Shown one piece after another: positions 45,001 to 54,900 of a stretch of DNA of 64,000 bases. Made by a program: the position numbers and the translations under genes. Position 1 is the stretch's first letter, and every line of letters begins with the position of its first letter. Origin of the DNA: DSYU01 sp964437595. GTDB taxonomy: Bacteria; Chloroflexota; Anaerolineae; Anaerolineales; Anaerolineaceae. The notes beneath the pieces are model-generated. The model had not been told where the DNA came from and did no database searches. It saw only the letters and a program-made list of their open reading frames with translations. The stretch covers positions 24,139 through 88,138 of the forward strand of contig CAYTHO010000012.1 in NCBI GenBank assembly GCA_964437595.1, read 5' to 3'.

Positions 45001-45566
45001 AGGAAACGCTGCAAAAACTGGGCGTGCCGGAACCCGACCCGCTGGCGGTTCTTGATGCGCCGGGGTCCGGGCAGCCGCTGTCGACGGTTGACCGCATGGC
45101 GTTGATGAAGGAACTGCCCTTCTTCAGGAATTTCCCGGTCAGCCAGTTGGAGACGCTGGCCGAAGTGTGCGAGGAGAAGGCGTTTGCAAAGGGGGAGTGC
45201 GTCTATCCAAAGGGCGCCGCGGGCGGTATTTTGTACATCGTTATTTCCGGCGAGGTCGGCATTGAGCAGGAAAAGCAGGGCCGCAAGGTGCTGCTGGCTA
45301 ATCATAAAAAAGCCTCTTGTTTTGGCGAAGGTACCTTCTTCGACAACAGCGCGCAGACTACCACAGCAGTGGCGGTGGCCGACAGCCGCCTGCTCGAGCT
45401 GCAGCGCGCGCCGATTATTCAGCTGACGACCCAGGATCCGGCGCTGGCCCTGGAACTTATTAACGTTCTCAGCCAGCGCATCCGCGAAACCGATGATCGG
45501 CTGGCGGACGTGGCTCGCTCGCGGCCGCGCGAGCTGCATAAGCTGTACGACCAGTTCACAGAATAA
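42099..45566 (+). CDS. Nucleotide-transporter-like/HEAT-repeat/CNBD fusion
   Basis: This 1155-residue membrane protein has an N-terminal half (about 1-430) with some twelve hydrophobic helices like the ATP/ADP-translocase-type MFS branch, e.g. LLLLSAVIFVVNIGVSWGTT and a late loop RIKGRARAFVGGLVAPIG. Residues about 440-980 are HEAT-like repeats (LLPFLQDSNDLLRLEAVLQL; PVARIRQVALDMLRKAN). The C-terminus (about 1020-1155) is a CNBD. Its cassette CFGEGTFFDNSAQTTTAV lacks the Pro-Arg found in its free-standing paralogue at 41597, so it may not bind cAMP. AGGAG precedes the ATG. Transport substrate is unknown. Confidence 0.8.
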   Translation: MMQALNKLLNVRPGEWTRLLLLSAVIFVVNIGVSWGTTVAYAAFLKQTGLQAGLETLIWVLLLSSLLAVPVLSVYAVFVDRMDANRLFSIIVMAEAAVIVISLGLLLAGMPIVAFPLLYVLVFAIASAFNPQFFTYVNEVYDIQTAKRALPLILAAGRIGAALAGFTQQYVTGWLGTQGTIWVWLACDAVVIAIILSIPAVLKRSQKSAAPASKAPEAESKEKTSYLRSLSEGLSFTLQSNFLRWMAAGTLLLTAVMTLLEYHVNQILSPAFATSADFAGFLGLINGISNLVALVILLFGLSRVTKAWGVANTSLIFPAGNLLINAWMLAFPNLWSASFGNLNRRGLRFSLQLSLEAQLYNAVPHRIKGRARAFVGGLVAPIGAIVGVLLLLVGRWNNWPMLYVVPGVILGLSLLYLGISFVIRNQYTRALVKMLEEEDYTFLLNEEASEQVVVDPAALQRLKKLLEESSSHEMRVFMTQLIAQVGGAESLSLIIPVIKTTQEARTRAAMLNVVAAAGLGGEKIRELYGELLSDSDGRVRQAAAAGLEQLLGAKNTWFQEVLLGMVNDPDGQVALYALQVLANSGELARQETAVQKVQQFLQSNSLEDKKIVLGVLGKLPPDQAVEALLPFLQDSNDLLRLEAVLQLEALAQGAPDQLGAVILAGIRPLAADPVARIRQVALDMLRKANQPEDAPTLIAALADKNPAVRAAVADMLVGTGKDTLPGVQAALQSPDPQMKKMAAVVLSRIQPRSFASLIENEINESLRKAYQNIGRMQALRGVEQYPSIQLLLSALDENNRELIDDTLYMLSAVHPQESIAVIRGSLNSDSASTRNLALEALESLTSRRSAALIAALFDPSQTPEQLIQLGQESWPVEKGDLAQVFTQLLDQRESRTLALLAVHALRDVALGQPRPKRLAGRGTRLLQLLEEAPAAPQPEPAPDMFPKLKVVLESLQNSPEDALRQVAQETLQKLGVPEPDPLAVLDAPGSGQPLSTVDRMALMKELPFFRNFPVSQLETLAEVCEEKAFAKGECVYPKGAAGGILYIVISGEVGIEQEKQGRKVLLANHKKASCFGEGTFFDNSAQTTTAVAVADSRLLELQRAPIIQLTTQDPALALELINVLSQRIRETDDRLADVARSRPRELHKLYDQFTE

Positions 45567-45672
45567 ATCTTCGGGGCGGCTGGTGAATCTCGGGGGATAG
45601 AATCCTGCACGCCGCCGCGAACCTGGGTGACAAAGACAGGTGTGGCAAAAAAAGTTTCAGGGATAGCGTTCG

Positions 45673-48600
45673 ATGATGCACAATACGGTTCCATTACCTT
45701 CTTATCCGCTCGCACCGCTGCAGGCTGGGATGCTGTTCCAGAGCCTGTACGGCGCCCGTACGGGTATCGACATTGAACAGATGGTTTGTTCAATGCAAGG
45801 TGTGGATGCCGCTGCCCTTGAAGCCGCCTGGAACCAGGTCTGGCAGGCGCAGGAAGTGCTGCGTACCAGTTTTGAATGGTTTGGTCTGGACGAGCCTACC
45901 CAGCGCGCCGTTCCCGACCTGCCCCTTCCCTGGCAATTCCTGGATTGGCGCGACCGGCGAGGATCCTGCGAAGAAGACCTGGAAGATTTTCTCCGCCAGG
46001 ATCGCCTGGAAGGGTTTCAGTTAAACCGCCCGCCGCTCATGCGGTTGGCGCTGATCCGGGTTAATAACGAGTCGTTCCGGCTGGTGTGGACCTTCCACCA
46101 CATCTTATTGGATGGGAGGGCCTTTCCCATTCTCCTGCGCCAGGTGGCGCAGCTGTACCAGGTATTTGTCAGGGACGAAGCCCTTCCAGCGGATTCCTCA
46201 AGTCTGCAGCCGCTGCGCCCGTTCTGCGATTATCCTTGCTGGCTGAAAGAGCAGGATCTTGCCCCGGCCCGCGATTACTGGAAAACACTGCTGCGCGGGC
46301 TGGACCATGCCACGCCGCTCGGCCTGGACCGCCCCCAGCCGCCTGTGCCCACCGGCGCGCTGGAATTTGGCCTGCTTTCCAGCCGCCTGTCGGTGGAAGA
46401 AACCCGGCGCCTGCAGGCCGTTGCCGCGCAGTACGATCTGACCGTGAATACCCTGGTCCAGGGCGCCTGGGCGGTACTACTGGCCCGCTACAGCGGAGAG
46501 CCGGACATTCTCTTTGGCACGACCCGTACCGTCCGCCATACCGCGCTGGATGGGCAGGGCACAGGGGATATGGTTGGTCTGCTGATTAACGCGCTTCCGG
46601 TGCGGGTGCAGGTGCTCCCCGAGGTTCCGGTGATGGATGTGCTGCGGCAGCTTCGCGCGCAGGTGCTTGCGCTGCGTGGATCTCTGGCGGAACACATCTC
46701 GCTGGCCGAAATTCAAAAGCTTGGCGAACTGCCTCCCGGCAGCCGCCTGTTCGACAGCCTGCTGGCCTTCGAGAACCATACCCACGAAGCCGCGCTGCAG
46801 GCCGCGCACCCCCTGCTGGCAAATTGGAGCTTTGACCTGCGCGAGCACATCGGCTACCCGCTGGGCCTTTCCGCTTACGGCGGCGACCAACTCACCCTGC
46901 ACCTGCAGTACAGCCGGCGTGACTTTGACCAGGAGACGGCCCTGCGTATCCAGGCGCACTACCGCACCGCGCTGCTGGCGATTGCCGCCGACCCGTTCTG
47001 CCCGGTTGCCCGGCTGGCGGTGCTGCCGGAGGCAGAGCTCCGCCAGGTGGTGGTGGGATGGAACGATACGGCGGTGGACTTCGGCCCGCCCACCTGCCTG
47101 CACGCGCTGTTCCAGGCCCAGGCGGCGCGCACGCCGGATCGAGTCGCGCTGATTTTTGGGGACCAGCAGATGACGTATGGCGAACTGGACCGCCAGTCTG
47201 ACCGGCTGGCAGCTTACCTGCAGTCGCTGGGAGTGGGGCCGGATGCGATCGCTGGCCTGTGCGCGGAGCGCTCGCCAGATATGGTGGTGGGAATGCTGGC
47301 GGTGCTGAAAGCTGGCGGGGCGACCCTGCCGCTGGACCCGCACTACCCATCCGAGCGCCTGGCCTATATGCTGCGCGATGCCGGGACCAGGGTACTGATG
47401 ACCCATCGCGCGCTGCGCGGGCTGTTTGCGGATTATTCTGGGGCCGTGGTTGAACTAGACGGTGAATGGGCCAGCGAGGTGGCTCCATCCGCAAGGCCGG
47501 TGGAACACGGCGCCCCCGATCCAACAGCGGCTATTGATCGACTGGCGTACGTGATTTACACTTCCGGCTCGACCGGGCATCCTAAGGCAGTGATGATTCC
47601 CCACCGGGCAATTGTCAACCACCTGCGCTGGATGCAGTCGGCTTTTCCGCTGAGTGCTGAAGATGCTGTGCTGCAGAAGACATCCTTTAGTTTTGATGCT
47701 TCGATGACGGAGTTCTATACCCCGCTTCTGGCAGGCGGGCGGCTGGTTCTGGCTGAACCTGGCGGGCACCTCGACCCTGCTTACCTGGTGCGGGCGATCC
47801 AGCAGCATCAGATCGCCTTTGCCCAGTTTGTGCCTCCCCAGTTGGAGGGGATGCTTCAGCAGCCCGGTTTTGCCCATTGCCACAGCCTCAAGCGTGTGTG
47901 CTGTGGGGGTGAAGTGCTGCGCGCTGAACTGGTGGAACAGTTCCATGCCCTCCTGCCGGACACCGAGCTGGTGAACGTGTACGGTCCTACCGAAACGGGG
48001 GTGACCGCCAGCTTCTGGCGCTGCCCGCGGGAGCAGGCGCTGCCCGCGTCCATCCCTATTGGCTATCCGGTTGCCAATACACAGCTCTACGTACTGGACG
48101 CACAGCTACAGCCGGTCCCCATTGGCGCGCCGGGCGAGCTGCACATCGGCGGCGTGCAGGTGGGGCGCGGCTACCTGCAGCGCCCGGAGCTGACCGCGGA
48201 GAAGTTCATTCCCAACCCGTTCGGTCCAGGGCGTCTGTACAAAACCGGCGACCGCGTGCGCCGCGGGACAGATGGCAGCCTGGAGTTCCTCGGGCGGGTG
48301 GACCAGCAGGTCAAGATTCGCGGCTTCCGCATCGAGCTGGGCGAGATCGAGAGCCGCCTGCGCGAGCACCCATTGGTGCAGGATGCGGTTGTGGTTGCGC
48401 GGGAGGAACCGGCTGGGGCGCAGCGGCTGGTGGCATACCTGGTGCGCAAAGACGGTTTCCGGCCATCCATCCCGCCTGGCGCCGCTGCTGCTCCGCCTTT
48501 GACTGCCGGAGGACGGCGCTCCGCGACCTGGGCCGCTGAAACGATCCCTGACTGGCGCGGGTACCTGAAAAACAGGCTCCCGGAATACATGCTCCCGGCG

Positions 48601-48990
48601 GCTTTCGTGGAGCTGGAGCAAATTCCCCTGACCCCCAACGGCAAGGTTGACCGGCGGGCCCTGCCCGAGCCGGAAATCGTGCGCTCGGAGGAAGGCATGC
48701 CCATCGCGGCCCGCACAGCGTTGGAAGAAACCCTGGTGCGCATCTGGTCCGATGTGCTGGGCGTCGCCGAACTGGGGGTGCAGGACAATTTCTTCGCCCT
48801 GGGCGGGCACTCGCTGCTGGCTGTGCGGCTGTACGCCCGCGTCCGCGACCAATTGGGTCTGGAACTGCCCTTGCGCAGCCTGTTTGAGGAACCCACCGTG
48901 GCGGAAATGGCCGCGCGTATTGAAAACATGACCTGGGCCGTGCAGCAGGACGACGCCTCCACGCCCGGCGATGAGGAATTCCTCTTATGA
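45673..48990 (+). CDS. NRPS module 1: C-A-PCP
   Basis: This 1105-residue nonribosomal peptide synthetase has a condensation domain (about 10-440, active site HHILLDG near 142). The adenylation domain (about 470-960) shows VIYTSGSTGHPKAVMI, NVYGPTETG, GELHIGG and YKTGDR. A carrier domain follows (about 1010-1080, FFALGGHSLLA with the phosphopantetheine Ser). It begins with C rather than A, so the first unit may be acylated or loaded from another protein. My reading of the specificity pocket (D-A-T-F-V-C-V-V-T-K) matches no substrate I know well. The acidic tail DDASTPGDEEFLL is suited to bind the docking domain of the next protein. The stop overlaps the next start as ATGA. Confidence 0.95.
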   Translation: MMHNTVPLPSYPLAPLQAGMLFQSLYGARTGIDIEQMVCSMQGVDAAALEAAWNQVWQAQEVLRTSFEWFGLDEPTQRAVPDLPLPWQFLDWRDRRGSCEEDLEDFLRQDRLEGFQLNRPPLMRLALIRVNNESFRLVWTFHHILLDGRAFPILLRQVAQLYQVFVRDEALPADSSSLQPLRPFCDYPCWLKEQDLAPARDYWKTLLRGLDHATPLGLDRPQPPVPTGALEFGLLSSRLSVEETRRLQAVAAQYDLTVNTLVQGAWAVLLARYSGEPDILFGTTRTVRHTALDGQGTGDMVGLLINALPVRVQVLPEVPVMDVLRQLRAQVLALRGSLAEHISLAEIQKLGELPPGSRLFDSLLAFENHTHEAALQAAHPLLANWSFDLREHIGYPLGLSAYGGDQLTLHLQYSRRDFDQETALRIQAHYRTALLAIAADPFCPVARLAVLPEAELRQVVVGWNDTAVDFGPPTCLHALFQAQAARTPDRVALIFGDQQMTYGELDRQSDRLAAYLQSLGVGPDAIAGLCAERSPDMVVGMLAVLKAGGATLPLDPHYPSERLAYMLRDAGTRVLMTHRALRGLFADYSGAVVELDGEWASEVAPSARPVEHGAPDPTAAIDRLAYVIYTSGSTGHPKAVMIPHRAIVNHLRWMQSAFPLSAEDAVLQKTSFSFDASMTEFYTPLLAGGRLVLAEPGGHLDPAYLVRAIQQHQIAFAQFVPPQLEGMLQQPGFAHCHSLKRVCCGGEVLRAELVEQFHALLPDTELVNVYGPTETGVTASFWRCPREQALPASIPIGYPVANTQLYVLDAQLQPVPIGAPGELHIGGVQVGRGYLQRPELTAEKFIPNPFGPGRLYKTGDRVRRGTDGSLEFLGRVDQQVKIRGFRIELGEIESRLREHPLVQDAVVVAREEPAGAQRLVAYLVRKDGFRPSIPPGAAAAPPLTAGGRRSATWAAETIPDWRGYLKNRLPEYMLPAAFVELEQIPLTPNGKVDRRALPEPEIVRSEEGMPIAARTALEETLVRIWSDVLGVAELGVQDNFFALGGHSLLAVRLYARVRDQLGLELPLRSLFEEPTVAEMAARIENMTWAVQQDDASTPGDEEFLL

Positions 48991-51900
48991 GCCGCGCGAC
49001 GGAACTGCTAACCACCCTGCGCCGCTTGCAGGTAAGGCTGTGGGTCGAAGGCGAAAACCTGCGCCTGGCTGCCCCTCCCAATACGATCACCCCCGAACTG
49101 CGCCAGCAACTGGCGGCCAATAAAGCTGAGATCATTGCCTTTCTGCGCGAGGCGGCCAGGTCGGTATCGGCGGCTTCATCCGCTCCGACAGTTCCTTTGC
49201 CCGCAGCCGGACAGTCTGCCGCGGCTGTTCAACCAACGGTCCAGTCAGCCGCGGAAACAACATCAATCACGAACAGAAAAACGGTCACGGGGGGACTTTC
49301 CTCCCCATATACCGTCGCCCGGCCCGCGCGCCTGCCGCTCTCTTTTGCCCAGGAACGGCTGTGGTTCCTGCACCAGTTGGAGCCGGAAAGTCCCATGTAC
49401 AACGTGCCCCAACTCCTGCGGCTGCGCGGCCCGCTGCACCTCGCCGCGCTGGAAACCAGCCTGGCGCAGGTCATCGAACGGCACGAAATCTTGCGCACCG
49501 CCTTTGACAGCCAGGATGGGCAGGCTTTTCAGGTGATCTCACCGCCCAGACCCTTCCAACTGGATGTCATCGACCTGCCCGAAGGGGGATGGCGCGCGTG
49601 GGTACGTGCGGAAGCCAACCGTCCCTTTAACCTTGCCTGCGGGCCGCTGCTGCGCGCTACGTTGATCCGCACTGCCCCTGAGGACGCCCTGTTGTTCCTC
49701 AACCTGCACCATATCGTCACGGATGGCTGGTCGGCCCGGCTGTTCTTGCAGGAGCTTGCCGCGGGCTACAACGCCGTGGCGCGGGGCGAGGCGCTCTCCC
49801 TGCCGTACCTGTCCATACAGTACGCCGATTATGCCATCGGGCAGCGCGCGCGATTGCAGGGCGAGACGCTGCGCGTCGAGCGCGAATACTGGAATCGCCA
49901 TCTCGCGGATGTGCCGGAGACGATCGAACTGCTCACCGACCGCCCTCGCCCGGCTCGCCAGACCTACCGCGGGGCGACGGCTTCCTGCCCTGTCTCGGCG
50001 GAACTGCTGGACGAGTTGAAAGCCTTCAGCGCCAGCCGCCAGGTCACCCTGTTCATGACGCTGCTTACCGCCTTCGAAATCCTGCTCCACCGCTATTCTG
50101 GACAGGCCGAGTTTAGCGTGGGCACGCCCATCGCTAACCGCGCCGGCCTGGAAATCGAGGCCCTGATTGGCTTTTTCGTCAACACCCTGGTGCTGCGCGC
50201 TGACCTGACCGGCGACCCGGATGCGTTGGACCTGCTCGGGCGGGTGCGTGAAGCGGTTATCGGCGCTTTTGCGCACCCCGAGCTGCCGCTGGAAATGCTG
50301 GTGGAGGAGCGCAAGGTGGAGCGCGATCTTAGCCGCAACGCGCTCTTCCAGGTGATGTTCGCGCTGCAGGCCGACCTGGAAGAACTCCCGGCTTTTGCCG
50401 GGCTGGTCGTCGAGGATGTGCCCATCACCACTGACACCGCGAAATTCGACCTGACCTTTTTCTTCAATGAAACCCGTCAGGGCGCATCCATTGCAGTCGA
50501 ATACAACACCGATTTGTATGACGCGGGCACCATCCAGCGCATGATGGCCCATTTCCAGACCGTACTGAGGGGCATGTTGTTTACGCCCCAGGAGAAGGTT
50601 ACCCGGCTGCCCATTTTGCCGGAGGAAGAGCGGCGGCAGGTTGTGGAAGAATGGAACGCGACCAATGTGGATTTTGGTCCGCCCGCCTGCCTGCATGCAC
50701 TGTTCCAAGCCCAGGCGGCGCGCACGCCGGATGCAATTGCGCTGGTCTTTGGCGAACAGCAGATGACGTACGCGGCGCTGGACCGCCAATCCGACCGGCT
50801 GGCGGCCTATCTTCAGCGCCTGGGGGTGGGGCCAGAGGCGATCATCGGGTTGTGCCTGGAGCGCTCGCCGGAAATGGTGGTGGGGCTGCTGGGCATTCTT
50901 AAGGCGGGTGGGGCTTACCTTCCGCTGGACCCGGCGTTCCCGGTTGACCGGCTGGGGTATATGCTGGAAGATGCCCAGGTATCCATCCTGCTGACCCAGG
51001 CGAAGCTGCTGCCGTTCTTTCAAAGCGCGGGCCTGGCTGGCTTGCGGCGAGTGTGCCTGGACGACCTCGATGAAACGCGGTTGTTTTCTGCGGAAGACGA
51101 TCCGGACCGTACGGCGCCAAAAGATCTGGCGGGGCCGGAAAATCTGGCGTATGTGATCTATACCTCTGGCTCGACGGGGCGGCCAAAAGGCGTGCAGATC
51201 ACGCATGCCAGCGTGGTCAATTTCCTGTACGCAATGATGGAACAGCCTGGAATGAGCGGCCGGGATACCCTGCTGGCGGTGACCACCCTGTCGTTTGATA
51301 TCGCCGGGCTGGAGCTGTACCTGCCGCTCAGCGTTGGGGCCAGAGTGGTGATCGCTTCGAGTGAAGCCGCGAAAGATGGGTTCCAACTGGCGGATCTGCT
51401 AACGCGCCACGATGTGACGGTAATGCAGGCCACCCCGGCCACCTGGCAGATGCTGCTGGCCAGCCAGTGGCCGGGCAAGGCAGACCTGCGCATTCTGTGC
51501 GGCGGCGAAGCCCTGTCCCCGGCGCTGGCCAACGCGCTGCTCCCGCGCTGCGCGGAATTGTGGAATTTGTACGGTCCCACTGAGACCACCATCTGGATGA
51601 TGGTCGAGCGGGTGACAGCCCAGCGCGACGCATTGACGATTGGGCGTCCGGTGGCCAACACCCAGGTGTACGTGTTGGACGCACAACTCCAGCCGGCGCC
51701 CATCGGGGTGCCGGGTGAACTGTATATCGGCGGGGCCCAGGTGGGGCGCGGCTACCTGCACCGCCCGGAGCTGACTGAGGAGCGGTTCATCCCCAATCCC
51801 TATGGCCCTGGGCGGTTGTACAAGACCGGTGACCAGGTACGCTACCTGCCTGACGGGAATATTGAATTTCTGGGGCGCATGGATTTCCAGGTCAAGCTGC

Positions 51901-54900
51901 ACGGCTACCGCATTGAGCTGGGCGAGATCGAGAGCGAACTCGCCGCCTGCCCGGGGGTAGCCCAGGCGGTGGTCGTGGTGCGCGGAGCCGAGCAGGGGTC
52001 GCCGCGCCTGGTGGGCTACCTGACCCTGCAAGCGGGTTTCCAGGCCGAGGCTGTCCTGGGGGGCCTGCGCGAGCAGTTGAAGACGCGGCTGCCAGATTAT
52101 ATGGTGCCCACGGCGTTTATGGTGCTGGATGATCTGCCGCAGACCCCCAACCGTAAGATCGACCGGAAAGCGCTGCCCGAGCCAGAGCGGGCGGTCCTGA
52201 CCGGGACGGCGGAATATGCCGCGCCTCAAACGGCGGTGGAGCAGGCCCTGGCGGAGATCTGGGCGGGACTGCTGGGGGTGGAGCGGGTCGGGCGGCGGGA
52301 CAACTTCTTCGAACTGGGCGGGGACTCGATTGTCAGCCTGCAGATGATCAGCCGGGCCCAGGCCAAGGGATTGTATCTGACCCCACGCCAGGTGTTCGAG
52401 GCGCAGACCATCGAAACCCTGGCGGCGCTGGCGCAGACGCGCCGGGGGGTGTCCGCGGAGCAAGGGCTGGTAGTGGGGACCGTACCGCTCACGCCCATCC
52501 AGCGGCGCTTCTTTGAACAGCACGGCGAACACCCGCATCACTTCAACCAGTCGGTGCTGATTGAGGCGGAGCGGAGCATAGAGGCGGGGCTGCTGCGGGA
52601 GGCCCTGGGGTCACTGCTGCGCCAGCACGACGCGCTGCGCGCGCGTTTTGAGAAAACGGAAGGCGGCTGGCGGCAGGAATATGGCGGCGCGGAGGCGCTC
52701 ACCTGCCCGGTGGATGTGGTGGACCTATCTGGAATGAGCCTGCGCGAGCAGCTGGCTCAGATCAAGGCCATCAATGCTCACCTGCAGGCCTCCTTTGATA
52801 TCAGTACCCGCCCGCTGCTGCGGGTGGCGCTGTTCGAGATGGGGACCGGGCAGGCGCAGAAAGTGCTGATTATCGTCCATCACCTGGTTGTGGACTTCGT
52901 CTCCTGGCAGGTGCTGGTGGAAGACCTGTTATCGGTCTATGACCAGCTGGTGCAGAAAAAACGCCCGTACCTGGCAGAGAAAACATCCTCCTTCAAAGCC
53001 TGGGCGGAAGGGCAGATGCAGGAAGCCGGGCGGCCAGAGCGGCTGGCCGAATTGGAATACTGGCAGGGGGTGCGCACTACCAGCGAGCGAGGGCTGCCGG
53101 TGGACTTCCCCGGCGAGGGTGGGCGCAGCCGCATGGCGGATGCCGGTTTCGTCGAGGTGACACTGCCGGTTGAGGAGACCCGCGCGTTGCTGGCGGAAGT
53201 GCCAAGTGCCTACCACACGCAGATCAACGATGTGCTGCTGGCGGCACTGGCGCAGGCGTTTGCGGAATGGACGGGGGAGAGCGAACTGCTGGTGGACCTG
53301 GAAGGGCACGGTCGGGAGAGCGAGGAGCTGGACCTGTCGCGGACAGTGGGGTGGTTCACCGCTATCTACCCGGTGCGGCTGCGGCAGACAGGTGGGGATG
53401 CTGGGGACGTTCTCAAGGCGGTCAAAGAGCAGCTGCGGATGGTGCCGAATAAGGGGCTGGGCTACGGGCTGCTGCGCTACCTCAATCCACAAGGCGATGA
53501 AGTACTAGGCAGCCTGCCGCAGGCGGAAGTGTGTTTCAACTACAGCGGGCAGTTGAAGACGGTGCAGATGCGGCTGCTGGGGCAGGAATGGTCGGGTGAG
53601 ACGGAGCTGGGCTACCGCTTCAATATCAGCGCCGGGCTGGAGGAGGAGCAGCTGGTGGTGACGTGGCTGTACAGCCAGAAGCTGTACCGGCATGAGACGG
53701 TGGCGGGGCTGGCGGAGGGGTATCTTCGCGCCCTGCGGGGATTGATCGCGCACTGCCTCCAGCCGGGAGCGGGGGGCTTCACCCCCTCAGATTTCCCCCT
53801 CAGCGGGCTGTCGCAGGCAGAATTGGACCGGCTGATCGGACGGGGAGTGGGGGTGGAAGACATTTACCCGCTTTCGCCGGTGCAGGCGGGGATGCTGTTC
53901 CACAGCGTCCTGGCGCCAGGAACGGGGATGTACTTCTTGCAGAACGGTTTTCGCATCGATGGCGGGCTGGATGTGGCGCTCTGGCGGGGAGCCTGGCAAT
54001 TGGTGATGGAACGGCATACCATTCTGCGGACGGCGTTTGTGTGGGAAGGGCTGGCCCAGCCGATGCAGATCGTGTACGAGCAGGTGGAACTCCCATGGGA
54101 GGAGCAGGACTGGCGCGGGCTGCCGGAGGCGGAGCAGGCAGAGCGGCTGGAGAGCTTGCTGGCGGCGGAGCGGGTGCGCGGGTTTGCGCTGGACCAGGCG
54201 CCGCTGGCGCGCTGCCTGCTGGTGCGGGTGGGGGAGGCCAGCTACCAGTTTGTATGGCAGTGTCATCACCTGCTCACCGACGGCTGGAGTGGGCAGATCC
54301 TGTTCAAGGAACTGTTTGCGCTGTATGAAAATCTGGCGGCGGTGATCCCGGGCGCGCGCCCATACCGCGAGTACGTTGCCTGGCTGGAGCAGCAGAACCT
54401 CCAGCGCGCCCATCCGTTCTGGCGGGACTACCTGGCCGGCTTCGCCGCGCCCACTCCACTGGTGGTGGACCGCTCCTATCCGAAGCGCGGTTACCGGCAG
54501 GTGCAGGTAGCTTTCTCTCATGATCTGAGTACACAGATCAGCCAGTTTGCCCGCCAGCATCGCCTGACGATCAACACCTTGATGCAGGGCGCTTATGCCG
54601 TGCTGCTGCATCGCTACAGCGGAGAGCCGGACGTTGTCTTTGGCGTCACGGTCAGCGGACGCACGGCAGCGCTGCCTGGCATAGAGGAACGCCTGGGTCC
54701 CTTCCTCAATACCCTACCCCTGCGGGTGTCTTTTGCCGATGATCCCCTGCTGCTGCCCTGGCTGGATAGACTGCAGCAGGACAACTTAACCCAGAACGAA
54801 TACGCCCACACCCCGCTGCTGGAGATCCAGCGTCAGACTCAGATTCCTTCTGGCGCTGCGCTGTTTGAGAGCATCCTGATCTTCGAAAACTACCCGGTGC

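Noticed and set aside
49539..51386. 615-codon minus-strand ORF opposite NRPS module 2
   Set aside because: Antisense to C and A domains with all catalytic motifs; a similar shadow recurs opposite module 3 because the DNA is duplicated.
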